Source: Onthophagus taurus
Taxonomy: Eukaryota; Arthropoda; Insecta; Coleoptera; Scarabaeidae
NCBI RefSeq assembly: GCF_036711975.1
Contig: NC_091967.1
Span: forward strand, 10,540,001 to 10,604,000
DNA length: 64,000 nucleotides
Direction of reading: 5' to 3'
A program made the translations under genes and the position numbers. Below are positions 1 through 12,089 of the stretch, piece by piece (position 1 is the stretch's first letter; the number at the start of each line of letters is the position of its first letter). Below the pieces are notes generated by a model. That model worked only from the letters and a program-made list of their open reading frames with translations. It did no database searches and was not told the origin of the DNA.

Positions 1-389
1 TTAGAGAGGATTGTATGACACTTCCTTTAACATATTTTGAAATATTCTCGTTTTACTTTTTTATGGTAAAATTCGTTGTTTGCATTCACATCTAAATTAT
101 TTTTAGTCAAGAAAGAATTGTGACGAAATGTTACCTTAAAAGGTGAATTTCTTTTTTTGATTCGAAGGAATATAATTTTGAAAAATGACATTTATTGTGT
201 TTAAAAATCTAAAATGTTGAGTAAAAGTTATATACATACATCAAAGTCTGGAAAGTTGTCCATAGAAGATTTTGAGAATTTTATGGTGATGGGAAATCAT
301 CCTGAGTCTTATTTGTGATTGTGCCTAACTTTTTTGCTACCATCTTTTGGTTTAAGTTGTGCTTAGGTTAAAGACAATTTTTATTTAAA

Positions 390-1085
390 AGTCGTGAAAA
401 ATCGATTTCTCCACGTATCTTGTCAAATTTTTTACTTTTTCATGAACAAAAAAGCAATGAAAATCTCTTCTTGCTTTTAAGCTAATAATTTACATATTTT
501 TCCATCGTTTTTTAAAACGTGTGAAAAATCGAATACTTAAGATATTTTAATGAAATGTTGACAGTTCATAGAGAAAGATATGTGCTTTTTGATGAACCAA
601 GCCGTATTTGAATATCTCTATTCGTCTTTGAGATATTAGTTTTTTAAATGAACCTCAATTTTTATGACTTTATGAAAGTAACAATTTTCCACAATCATCT
701 TTAAAAAATCGCGAAAAATCGGACTCTTAAGATATCTTGGTAAAATGTTCGTAATTTATAGAAGAAGAAGTGTACTTTTTCATGAACCAAACCGTATTTG
801 AAAATCTCTATCCGTCTTTGAGGTAATAGCTTTTGAAATCAACCTCAGTTTTTATGACTTTATGAAGGTAACAATTTTCGACTATCATCTTTAAAAAATC
901 GCGAAAAATCGAATTCTTAATATATTTTGATGAAATATTGACAGTTTATAGAGGAAGATATGTACTTTTTCATGAACCAAACCGTATTTGAAAATCTCTA
1001 TTCGTCTTTGAGATAATGGTTTTTGAAGTGAACCTTAATTTTTATGACTTTATGAATTTAACAATTTTCGACTATTTTTTTTTTA
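390..1085. repeat. Tandem satellite-like repeat, about 186-bp unit, 3+ copies
   Basis: Three tandem copies can be seen, starting near 515, 703 and 893. They share landmarks such as 'gtgaaaaatcg' or 'gcgaaaaatcg', 'ttcatgaaccaa', 'cgtctttgag' and 'tttttatgactttatga', spaced about 186-190 bp apart. A more diverged partial copy begins near 390. Copies differ by scattered substitutions and small indels, so this is an old array. It lies upstream of the ABC transporter coding exons, probably in its 5' intron or flank. I see no coding potential. Confidence 0.8.
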
Positions 1086-1095
1086 AATCGTGATT

Positions 1096-2034
1096 TTATC
1101 ACTATAACGCATACTAGACTTAGAACTAGAAACACTCTGGTTTAGCCGCACGTCTCTAGAGACGGCTAAATGACGGCGAATGTTAAGCACAACGCTTTGT
1201 CATCAGCCGATTTAAAATATCAAATTTTAATTTGACTTGTGATTTATCTTTTTTGAGTTTGGAAATGATCATCAACTGATAAAAGAATCAAAACAGCTTT
1301 GCAATTACAACATTACATGACAGTTTCAAGAAAAAACTTTATTTATATATTAATTTGTTCGACTTAAACGAAAACAACTATATTAAAATATTTTTTTCAC
1401 TGAAATAGAAATTGACTTGTTTACTTGTACTTTCCGTTTTGATTTGGAATTTCCTAATTGGGTATACACTTCCGATTAATCGGTGTCAAAATTACATTCA
1501 TTTGCAAACTTTCCCTTTTTCTCATACGACCAGTTTCAGGAAGTAATAAAACTTTAACCATTACGATTCGAATAATAATATTTAACTGATAATGGAAAAA
1601 CCCAAAACATTATTATTAAATTTAAAAGCTTTCCTTATTTACATAAACATGCGATTTCCAAAATTATTACATTAACAATTAACACGCGGAAATGAAATAA
1701 TACAAATTTGAAATTATATTGAGGTGAAACTTACCTTAATCTGATTCACGTCGTTAAGTTTTTCCACTAATCCGTTTAAAGTAATTTCTAAACAGATTAT
1801 TGCTGTCTTAAAAACAAAGACAGAGAAACCTTGAGACACAAACTAAATTAATTATAAACAATACATGTTAAATTATTCGTAGAGAATGGTTTCTTCCGTT
1901 CTGAATAAAATGTGGAAAGTTCCGTTAATATTCAAGAAATTGCTTGTTTGTTTGTCGTTATTAAAATAATTTGTTTTGTTTTTTTTTATAACAATTCTTT
2001 TTCAACATATTTAAATTTATGGTTTTATTTTCAG
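1096..2034. other. AT-rich 5' intron or flank of the ABC transporter gene
   Basis: No convincing exon, RNA gene or repeat is visible. The stretch ends in a pyrimidine-rich tract and 'tttcag' acceptor just before the first coding exon, so it is most likely intronic, with a non-coding first exon further left or outside the window. Confidence 0.4.
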
Positions 2035-2047
2035 TGACGGTACAGCG

Positions 2048-5000
2048 ATGGGAGAAATTGTTGAAGCGACCAACAATGGCCCGGATTTAGTTGGTGTCGA
2101 AATTCCACCTTTAAGAATGCAACAATCTTCCGTTTGGACCAGAAGTCAACAAGCTGTAAGCGTTCGGCATGCTTTCAAACATTATGGCACCAAGAAAAAA
2201 CCTAATCATGTTCTTACCGATTTAAATATGACGGTGGCTAAAGGCACAATGTAAGTAAAATTTACTTTAATAATTTGAATACAATAAAATCTCGATATAA
2301 ATGTTGGTGTATATAGATAGAATCTAACTCGGGTTAGATTTAGTTTTCTGTCAACAGTGGACCTAGTCTTGTATTACAAGTATATATTCTTCTATCAGTA
2401 GTGTCTAATCATCTGCAAGTAGTATCTGGTCCTTTATTAGTAGCATCTAGTCTTCTATTAGCAGACTCTAGTTTTCTATTACCATCATCTATTCTTTTTG
2501 TAGCAGTACCTAATCCTTCGCCTACTGCATCTAGTCTTCTATCAGCAATATCTAATTATCTGCCAGCAGTATCTGGTCCTCTATTAGTAGCATCTAGTCT
2601 TTTGTCAAGTGCAAATAGTCTAACATTTTTCATATAACGGTCTTTTGACTATAACGCACATTCCCTTCCTTGTATTAATCCTTTATATCGAGGTTTCACT
2701 GCAATAAGTTTTTATTTAAATCACTTAACTTTTTCATTAATTCAATACATTTAATGAAGCACTAGCGAAAAAGAAATTAAAACAATTTAATTGAATAAAA
2801 AAAGTAGAAGTAAGAAAATTAAATTAGACGATTGTTATTTATAGTTTAATTACTAAAACACGTTTACGACGTTATCGAGCAAAAAAGTAGAAATATATAC
2901 ATTATTTATTGTTAACTATGATTTATATACTGTTGCAATTCACTTTAACAAGACAGATCTAACCATTTAAGTACTCTAGAGAAAAAATGTTAAGTCATTA
3001 TTTCTCAATTTACTAGAACAAATTTCCATCTATAAATTTAGACAAGTTTGTATCGGTTTTAAACAAATTTCAATAAATTATTCTTGATATATACAAAACC
3101 TTCAATTTAAGTTTGAAGGTTTTTTTTAATGGACGGAATTTTTGGGTATAATTAAAAATAACAGCTCGTCTCCATCAATTTATTAATTCACTACAAACGC
3201 GAATAATTAATTATTCAAAGCAAAAATTTAAATGCGTGTACGCGTCCTCAACCGTATCATTACATGTCATGGGACATTAATAATACACGGCTTATCATTT
3301 TGACTAAAATGAAATAAATACATAGACGTACACATGGCATGTGTTAATTGCAGGTTTTTCGTAATTGCGATGAAACATAAAAGCACGTCAATTAGTATTG
3401 CTGAAACAGACATTATCAAATTAATTTAATCTTTTATTGTTAGATCTTTTCTAACTAATTTTATTGTTAGACAAGATATATCAATCAATATTTGTGTTAT
3501 TTTATTTTTCAGTTATGGTTTATTGGGTGCTTCTGGTTGCGGAAAAACAACGTTACTTTCCTGTTTAGTTGGTAGGAGGCGATTAAATGAAGGTGAAATA
3601 TGGGTTTTGGGTGGAAAACCGGGCACGAAAGGTTCCGGGGTTCCTGGAAAACGCGTCGGTTACATGCCACAAGAAATCGCTTTATACGGAGAATTCTCTA
3701 TAAAGGAAACCATGATGTATTTCGGGTGGATTTTTGGAATGGAAACATCCGAAATTATCGAACGGCTAAAGTTTTTGTTAAACTTTTTGGATTTACCTGG
3801 TCAAAATCGTCTGGTGAAAAATTTAAGGTAAGTTAAATCTTTTCTTTGGTCGAATAATTTAATTACATTACAATGTCTTTTGCTTCATGATGTCTTTGTT
3901 CTTGAATCTAAAGGTACAGTTTTTATCGTTATAATTTTTCATTTTGTTTCTTAACGTAATCTTGTGGAGATAATACTTATTCAAAAATTTAAATTAATTA
4001 ATTGCCCTGCGGATTTTATTTGTTGGTCTTACCTAGACCTAAAATTATAGTTTCCAAGATCTTTGAATGTGAGCAAACACATAGCAAATAGGCCACCAAT
4101 ATCACACTATTAGTACTTAATGCCACGTAAATCCCTAAAAATTTTAATTATTAACACTATGCCGTCCGGCGACACCACAGTGGTGTCGCGCGAAAAATAT
4201 CACTCAACGGCCGGCGTCACCACATTGGTGTCGCCCGCTTACGTATGGATCTACTATCCGTGCAAAAAGTCAAGGCCCCTCACTTTAGAGATCGATATCT
4301 TCGCAACCGATCGATGAAAAAAATTGTGACAAAATTTGTTGTAATCACTGAACATTTCTACGTAACATATGTTAATTTGAAAATGTTCGGATTCGCGGTT
4401 TTCTTTTTATCGCGAGTTAAATGAAAAAAGTACCCGATTTTTGAGTGTGCCGGCAACTTTGTCAACTTTGCGATTTTTTTTCTCGAAAACTATTTAACGA
4501 AAAAATTTCAAATTTGAACTGGTGGTAAACCGATGTGTTCTTAATGTGGGGCATATTTTATTTTTTCAATATTCCATATAGTTTCGCGGAAAATCGCGGT
4601 TTAGTAGGATGCGGTTATTTCGGAAACGACCTGGCGGATTTCAACGCGGTTTTTACCAAAATATGTCAAATCATGTCGGTTGTCGAATTCCGTTATCAGT
4701 TTTTCAAAATCAGGGCCCCCTATTTTGTTAAGGATGATTTAATGGAATTACAAATTAAAGAGAAACAGAAGTAAGCCATGCGGGGAGGGGTGGGGTTCCG
4801 GCCAATCGGAACAGAGTTGAAGAGATGTTGCTGGCGTGCGCTTCGGACGGGCCGTGGCGAATAATATTTAAAATTTTAGATAAAATTATTTTATTTCAAA
4901 TTCAATAAGTATGTTTCATTTTTGTATACAAGACATGAATAATGCATATAAATTTAAACAAAATAGCTTGGCACTATTTTCTTCAAAATTTTTTATTTTG

Positions 5001-8000
5001 TTTTTACATAATATATCACTTATACATGGACAATTACTACAATTGTGTAGAACTTGCGGAGAATTTACTTACAAAGAAAATTCGAGTCTGTGGAACGATG
5101 CGACAACATAGAGGATTTCCAGAAAAATTAAACTTCGTAAACGAAGAAGATGCCGTGTTTGTTCCAAAAACAAAAAAAGAAGGACAACGAATTTAATGTG
5201 CAAGTCTTGTGGAGTTGCGTTACATCTCGGGGATCGTTTTGCTTCATATCATCAAAAAGAGAAATACTAAGTAGGTACCAAAGAAAATATAAATCAAGAA
5301 ACATATATGCCAAAATACGTATTTATTTGTTGTGTGGTTTACGTATTAGTTTATTGTTTATTGTTATTCTTACTATTGTTTTGTTGTATTTATTTTGTGG
5401 TATCAATAAAAGTACATTATTATTATTATTATATAAAACATACAAATTTTACATTCATTTACATTTATTCGAAATTTCGTGAAAATAGCTAGACAGGATT
5501 GAAAATCAGGAGAACTAGCAATAAGATTAATATAACATAATAAAAATAAAATAATAATAATAATTATTAATATTCTTGATATATGTTAAAAAACAAAATA
5601 AAAAATTTTGAAGAAAATAGTGCCACGCTATTTTGTTTAAATTTATATGCATTATTCATGTCTTATATACAAAAATGAAACATACTTATTGAATTTGAAA
5701 TAAAATAATTTTATCTAAAATTTTAAATATGATTCTCCACGGCCCGTCCGAAGCGCACGCCAGCAATATCTCTTCAACTCTGTTCCGATTGGCCGGAACC
5801 CCCATGGCATATTTCTGTTTCTCTTTAATTTGTAATTCCATTAAATCGCCCTTAAAAAATTAGGGAGCTCTAATTTTGAAAAACTGATAACGGAATTCGA
5901 CAACCGACATGATTTAACATATTTTGGTAAAAACCGCGTTGAAATCCGCCAGGTCGTTTCCGAAATAACCGCATCCTACTAAACCGCGATTTTCCGCGAA
6001 ACTATATGGAATATCGAAAAAATAAGATATGCACCACATTAAGAACACATCGGTTTACCACCAGTTCAAATTTCAAATTTTTTCGTCAAATAGTTTTCGA
6101 GAAAAAAAATCGCAAAGTTGACAAAGTTGCTGGCACACTCAAAAATCGGGTACTTTTTTCATTTAACTCGCGATAAAAAGAAAACCGCGGATCCGAAAAT
6201 TTTCAAATTAATATAGGTTACGTAGGAATGTTCAGTGATTACAACAAACTTTGTCGCAATTTTTTTCATCGATCGGTTGCGAAGATATCGATCTCTAAAG
6301 TGAGGGGACTTGACTTTTTGCACGGATAAGTAATCTGAATATTCTGCCGGCGCCGAGCGAATAAATTTTTGCGAAACGTGCGGACGGCAAAGTGTTAAGA
6401 TTATTACAAATCCTAATAATACTATAATACGTAATAACTCCTAAATCAAGTAGTTCTACTTCGATTTTTTACTTTAAAGGTTCAATTAGAAAATAACTAC
6501 GGTACAAACAAGTAGTTTATTTTTTTTCTATAACCTGTTAAAATCAATCATTTTTAGGGTTTCTGTTGGTATTACTTAAGGTCTCTATAAAATTTGTCAT
6601 TTTCTAATTTCTAGTAGCTTCCGGTTAGAAATGTCAACGTCAATTTTGACATATTTGTAATTGTCGTGAAAAATCCTTTAAAATGATCCCAAACATGATA
6701 AGTTTAATTCCAATATTAAACTAATTTAACCCTAAATTCTTGTACATTTTAATTGATCTAAAAATTTTTTTTTTTGATTTAATCCACTTACCTTGCTTAT
6801 AATTTCATCCATTTACCCATTTTGAATTAAATATGACCTTTAAATCCAATTAATTATGTTTTTCATTAAAAAAACTTAAATTCAACGTGAATTTTGACAA
6901 GCAACTGCAATATTTGCATCTTAATCACCATGGTAACCGAGTCAAGCTGGATAACCTTAAAATAATAAAATTTTATTCCGATTTTTTTATCAATTAACAT
7001 AATTAAAAATATCTTTTTTTTTATTTAACCCACCTTGTTTATAATACCTTAGATAAATCAATTTTGAGTTAAATACAGCCTTTTAAACCAATTAAATAAG
7101 ACTCTTTCCTAAAAAAAAACTTAAATTCAATTTCAATTTTGACAACCACCTGCAATATTTGGATCTTAATCACCATGGTAACCAAGTCAAGTTACATAAC
7201 CTAACAATAATAAAATTATAACCGTTAATATTTCGCTTTATATTTTAATTAAGTACAAATTTACTGTATAAACGTGCTTTAGTGTAATAAAATTAAACAA
7301 TTATATGTCAAATTTCAATTATTCAGATATAAATTTAAACTATTTATGACATAACTTGATTTCAAAACATGACAACAAAATTCCCAGTTAATCTTACCAA
7401 CTTTACAAAAATTTGACAGGTATTAGAGATAGAAACTGAGTGTTATCACAAATTCAGAACAAAACATTCATTAAAAAATTTAAGGATTAATGGCAAAGTA
7501 AAAAAAAAATTGTCAAATGCATCTTCATGATTTACACTTCTAATTTATACCTGTTCTTCTCACCAAACCTGTTATAATTGTCTTGAGCTATTTTACTATT
7601 GATTTTTCCCATTTCTTTTGTATTTCTGTATCTGAGGGCTTGTTTTATTTCTTTCTCTTCTTTCCACATGACTTTTAGTATCATCTCCCAACACAATTTA
7701 AGCTTACTTCTTAAAAGTCCGATATATTATTAAACCAAACTCAACCTAACCCAGTCCATTCCAGATTCAGCACAATCTAGGTGTGCCTAAGACCACTCAG
7801 TCCAACCTCACCTCAAAAAACTTTATTTTCCACACGATTTTCAGTGTCATCTCCCAACACAACCTAAGCTCACTTCTTAAATGTCCAAGATATAACTAAA
7901 CCAAACTCAATCCAACCCAATCCATGTCAGTTTCAGCACAACCCAGGTCTACCCAAGACCACCCAGTCCAACACAACCTTCTTTTTATATTTTTATACTC

Positions 8001-10520
8001 GAATTTTGTAAGCAGACAAGCCCCTTTTTGCTTCTTAAAAGTCCTCTTGTAATCGTCTAAAGCTCTTTGCAACGTCACATATATTCAAATCTCACTTGTC
8101 ATATAACAATACTTTATTAATTTGAATTATTAATTTATTTATCATCTCTTTTAATTATATTTTTAGTGGAGGCCAACAAAGACGTGTGTCTTTCGCTGTA
8201 GCTCTCATGCACGACCCAGAACTTTTAATTCTGGATGAGCCAACCGTAGGAGTCGATCCACTTTTACGACAAAGTATATGGAATCATTTGGTTCAAATCA
8301 CAAAAGACGGTCATAAAACGGTCATCATAACAACTCATTACATCGAAGAGGCACGTCAAGCGCACACGGTAAGTTATTAAAAAACATATTCGACGCGAAA
8401 AATATTCCAATGGTTGTCGCTAACAGGTTATGAGTAAAATTTACGTAAATAACTAAACTCGCGTTGATCAAAGTGCAAGGATAGTCCAATGAACAGTAAA
8501 CAAACAACATTTTAAGACAACAAAATACCTTTTATTCACGTTTATTTTTGATGTATGTTTTTTTTTTAGATTGGGTTAATGAGAAGTGGAAAACTCCTAG
8601 CTGAAGAATCCCCGCATGTTCTTCTTTCCATGTACGGGTGTCAATCACTCGAAGAAGTCTTCTTAAAGCTCTCTAGAAAACAAGGTCAACTCAATAACCC
8701 TACAGATTATCCTGTTAACAACATAAGCGCAGCGCAACTTAATTGGGATCGTAAAAATGACTCTATTTATGTTACTGAGGAAAGTGGTGTAGTAGGACTT
8801 AATTTTCATCAAAGTAAAGAAGTCCTTATTAATGAAGCTACTCATAACGGTATTCCTGATGTAAGCAAAAATTTTATCCCAAAAAAACATCTTTACCATA
8901 CCATTTTTTTTTTTATTTTAGTTAAGAAATCAACAACCACCATCATCTAAAACACCATCATCTTCCGACGATTCTTGTTCTTGTAGTAACGTTACTTCTT
9001 GGGGTAAAATTAGAGCACTTCTTCAAAAAAATTTTCTACGTATGTGGCGAAATGTTGGAGTGATGTTGTTTATTTTCGCACTTCCGGTTATGCAGGTTAT
9101 TCTATTTTGTTTGGCGATAGGAAGAGATCCGGTCGGATTAAAATTGGCCATTGTTAATCATGAAACGATGTTTTGGAATCGATCGTATCAAGAATGCAAT
9201 TTTGAACAAGGCTGTGTAACAACGAATTATAGTTGTCGATATTTGCGACATCTAAAACACGATACGATAGTTAAAGAGTATTACGAAGATCCAGGGGCTG
9301 CAATACAAGCCGTAAAATCTGGAGATGCATGGGGGGCTCTTTATTTTACTGAAAATTTTACGGATGCTTTGGTCGCTAGGATTGGTTTAGGTCGAACTGC
9401 CGATGAAGAAACTTTGGATCAAAGTGAAATCAGAGTTTGGCTGGATATGTCAAGTAAGTTATTAAAACAAAAAGAAATTTGTTATGTTAAATTTATTGTT
9501 AATTTGTAGATCAACAAATTGGGATTATTCTTCAACGTGATCTACAATTGAGTTATCAAGATTTTGCGAAAGATCTATTAGTTTCGTGCGAACAAAATCC
9601 AGCTATTGCAGACGTTCCTATTTCTTTTAAAGATCCAATTTATGGTTCAAGTCAACCCTCTTTCACTGATTTCGTTGCTCCTGGAGTTATCTTAACGTAA
9701 GAAATAAATTGTATTATCTTTATTAGTTTGTTTTTAATTTTTATTTTCTTTTTTAGCATCGTATTTTTCTTAGCCGTTGCTTTAACGTCATCTGTATTGA
9801 TCGTTGAAAGAACAGAAGGATTATTAGATAGATCTTGGGTCGCAGGTAAAACAAATTTTTCCTTAATACTAATAATAATATAAAAAAAGTAAAATTGTTT
9901 GCTGTGTCATCATAAAACTTTTTGCCCATCCCAAACTGGTTCTTTTAAAAATTGTTAAATTCCACTTTCTCTTAAGCCGGTTTCTTAACATTAAAATTTT
10001 CCATATTAAGAAAAAATTTAACATTTTTTTTTTGTTTTTAGGTGTATCTCCGGGAGAAATTTTATTTTCACATGTCGTAGTACAATTTGTAGTAATGTGT
10101 GGACAAACTGCATTGGTGCTAATTTTTATGATGTTGGTTTTTGGTGTACAATGTAAAGGAGATATAGGTTGGGTTATTGTAATAACAATTTTGCAAGGTT
10201 TATGTGGAATGTGTTTCGGTTTCGTAATTTCGGCGGTTTGCGAGTTGGAAAGAAACGCAATTCAATTAGCCTTGGGTAGTTTTTATCCAACACTTTTATT
10301 AAGCGGTGTTATTTGGCCTATTGAAGGAATGCCTATTTTACTTCGATACGTTTCTATATTTCTTCCGCTAACGATGGCCACAACGTCTTTACGTTCTATG
10401 TTAACAAGAGGATGGTCTATAGCCGAACAAGACGTTTATATGGGTTTTATATCAACAATAATTTGGATTGTTTTATTCTTATCCATAAGCATGATTGTAC
10501 TAAAGACGAAAAAAGGATAA
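2048..10520 (+). CDS. ABC transporter, subfamily H (ABCG-like half-transporter), 8 coding exons
   Basis: Joined coding exons: 2048-2250, 3513-3827, 8167-8368, 8570-8860, 8922-9453, 9510-9696, 9757-9845 and 10042-10520. All junctions are GT-AG and in phase, giving about 765 residues. The nucleotide-binding domain comes first: Walker A GASGCGKT (about 73-80), Q-loop Q121, signature LSGGQQ (172-177, created by the exon 2/3 splice), Walker B LLILDEPT (192-199) and H-loop H230. An ABC2-type membrane domain follows: one helix near 382-403, a large cysteine-bearing loop (about 404-570), then five more helices, with LSGVIWPIEGMP in the penultimate region. NBD-then-TMD in one half-size chain is the ABCG/ABCH layout. 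The sequence resembles insect ABCH proteins (Drosophila CG9990/CG11147 type), which are implicated in cuticular lipid export; substrate here is inference. Half-transporters act as plasma-membrane dimers. The ATG follows an acceptor at 2034. Exon 3 lies 4.3 kb from exon 2 because of repeats and a piggyBac element. Confidence 0.92.
2336..2625. repeat. 21-bp degenerate minisatellite in ABCH intron 1
   Basis: About 13-14 units with a 21-bp period and approximate consensus 'tctagtcttctattagcagta'. Units diverge, but a higher-order duplication of about 60 bp is visible: the block beginning 'tctaatcatctgc' recurs as 'tctaattatctgc'. Because 21 is a multiple of three, one frame stays open for 78 codons (2401-2637). 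That frame is a repeat artefact, not a gene. Confidence 0.85.
4151..6398. mobile_element. Defective piggyBac-like element with ~0.85-kb inverted arms
   Basis: The element is bounded by TTAA at 4151-4154 and 6395-6398, the piggyBac target site. Ends read TTAACACT(A/T)TGCCGTCC. The left arm (about 4151-5020) reappears inverted as the right arm (about 5578-6398) with only scattered differences over most of its length. The outermost ~100 bp differ: the left tip has two palindromic blocks around 'CACCACAGTGGTG' and 'CACCACATTGGTG' that the right tip lacks. The 0.55-kb centre carries a piece of transposase. It lies in ABCH intron 2 in either orientation, so it would be transcribed with the host gene. 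Most likely an internally deleted, rearranged piggyBac copy whose arms became extended. Confidence 0.85.
5026..5270 (+). pseudogene. piggyBac transposase remnant (late catalytic and C-terminal Cys-rich pieces)
   Basis: From 5026 a frame reads MDNYYNCVELAENLLTKK then RVCGTMRQHRGFPEKL. This resembles the segment around the third catalytic Asp of piggyBac/PGBD transposases (DN-Y/F-Y, then CGT-R--R-G-P). A second frame at 5196-5270 reads MCKSCGVALHLGD, RFASYHQKEKY and then a stop, resembling the cysteine-rich zinc-binding end of these proteins. The two pieces lie in different frames with family sequence missing between them, and the N-terminal half is absent, so no functional enzyme is encoded. 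It sits in the spacer between the inverted arms. Confidence 0.75.
6740..7215. repeat. Two direct copies of a ~243-bp repeat
   Basis: The blocks ending near 6970 and 7212 share 'aaacttaaattcaa', 'tgcaatattt', 'atcttaatcaccatggtaac' and 'aataataaaatt', offset by about 243 bp. Both begin with a T-tract followed by 'tttaa.ccac.ttacctTG'-like sequence. They lie in ABCH intron 2 just right of the piggyBac element. Confidence 0.75.
7667..7985. repeat. ~167-bp tandem repeat, array 1 (two copies)
   Basis: The landmark 'atctcccaacaca' occurs at 7683 and 7849. Both are followed by 'aagct.acttctta', 'aaaccaaactca', 'ccaaccca.tccat' and 'caagaccac.cagtccaac'-like blocks. Unit length is about 166 bp. The same unit occurs in the second array at 11540-11797, downstream of the ABCH gene. 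Confidence 0.8.
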
Positions 10521-10886
10521 AATAATTTAAAAAAACAACAAAAAATTCCTTCCTTAACGAAAAACTAGTTTTTAGATTATATTTTCTTTGTCTTCTGGTA
10601 TTTTTCAGTTTGGATTTGTCATCCGTTTCACACATCGCCCAATTTTCTTCCATCTATCTCTCTTTTCTTTGTACTTACGTGTAGATGTTACCATAGTGAA
10701 TAGTTTTGTATTTCTATCCAAAAAGTTTACTCAATACAATAAGCAATACTTATTTAAGTATTAGCAATTACGACGTGACATAGATGCTCAAATACGTAGT
10801 TTTTTTTATTTAGTATTGATTAATTATTTACTTATCTGTTAATATGAAGAATACATAAGGTTATGTGATTGTACATTTTGTTACAA

Positions 10887-10892
10887 AATAAA
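10887..10892 (+). terminator. Poly(A) signal AATAAA for the ABCH gene
   Basis: An AATAAA hexamer lies 367 bp after the ABCH stop codon, with a T-rich stretch downstream. It is the best-placed polyadenylation signal in the 3' flank. Confidence 0.5.
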
Positions 10893-11539
10893 ATTATTTC
10901 AGGAAAAATTGCATTGTTTCATTATTACCCATCGAGTAAAATTTATTGTTAAAAACATTACTGCTGTAATTGATCATTTTCTGCTTGTCAAGCTGCTTTT
11001 GTCAAGTCTATAAGTGTCAACAATATCTTTGAAACGAATGCGTTCTTTCTTATAAACGAAGTTACTATTCACTAAGTTATTTCGGACTCTTTACAATAAA
11101 TGGGGGGGATCATACAAGGCTACATATTTGGAATCTCCTCTGTAAAGTACAGCTTTTTTACATCCAAACTTGTAAATTATTTTTTGGTTAGTCGTGGATC
11201 GATCGCACACAATGGCAATAGGTTTTAGACCAATTATCTTCAACTTCTGAAGCTTGTTTGGCATATTTTGATGTTCTACCAGATTTATTCATTTAGATTC
11301 CGACTTTTTAACATCAACCGTTTTGGTGACTAATTCTTTTTCCCAATTCTTAAGTTGCACAGCTCAGTAAAGCTATTTTTAGCACTTTTCACAATAGTGA
11401 ATTCGAACTAGTTTTGTGGATTTTCCTCAAACCCATTGTCTCTTGTATGCACCTGTTACAAAATGGATCAAATTTGGCAATTTATAATCGAAGAACTATT
11501 GACATTACTCATTCTCTTGTCAGAAAACTTTCGTTTACT

Positions 11540-11797
11540 ATCCACATGATTTCCAGTGTCATCTCCCAACACAACCCAATCCCACTTTTTAAAAGGCCGA
11601 CATATTATAACCAAATCAAACTTAGTCCAACCCAATCCATGCCAGTTTCAGTACAACCCAGATCTATCTAAGACCACCCAGCCCAACCTAACCACAGAAA
11701 ACTTTATTTTCCACACAATTTTCAATGTCATCTCCCAACACAACCTAAGCTCACTTCTTAAAAGTCTCATATATAACTAAACCAAACTCATTGTGGC
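11540..11797. repeat. ~167-bp tandem repeat, array 2
   Basis: Same family as array 1 at 7667-7985. 'atctcccaac' occurs at 11561 and 11730 (169-bp spacing), with matching downstream blocks such as 'gtccaacccaatccatg', 'aagaccaccca' and 'acttcttaaaagt'. The surrounding 10.9-12.0 kb holds no gene that I can see. Confidence 0.8.
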
Positions 11798-12083
11798 TAA
11801 AATAGAAACTTTTCTTCAATGCAATGCTCCTGTATGGTTTAAATAGCAGATGGCGATAACAAAATAACGCTGTTTCTTCTTAGAAACTGTCTGTCTGCTG
11901 ATCATCCTCAAGGAAAGGTTGCCGATTTTTGTGATATAACTGCATTGCTACAAGAGATCTTGCAAATGTTCGCAATTTGCTAGCGTTGTTTGGAGTGAAA
12001 CTCTTTAAGGCAGATTATGCATTGTTGAATGACAGAAAAATGAAAAGTATAATAAAGCAAAAGAAATTTTAAATTAAAACATA

Positions 12084-12089
12084 TTTATT
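12084..12089 (-). terminator. Candidate poly(A) signal for the TTD14-like gene
   Basis: AATAAA on the minus strand about 970 bp downstream of the TTD14-like stop codon. It implies a 3' UTR of roughly 12.07-13.06 kb, which otherwise holds only AT-rich non-coding sequence. The gene converges on the ABCH gene. Confidence 0.35.

Noticed and set aside
2401..2637. 78-codon plus-strand frame
   Set aside because: It is created by the 21-bp minisatellite and has no domain.
4535..4774. 79-codon frame in the left arm of the piggyBac element
   Set aside because: It lies in the inverted arm, has no transposase motifs and does not fit the transposase position.
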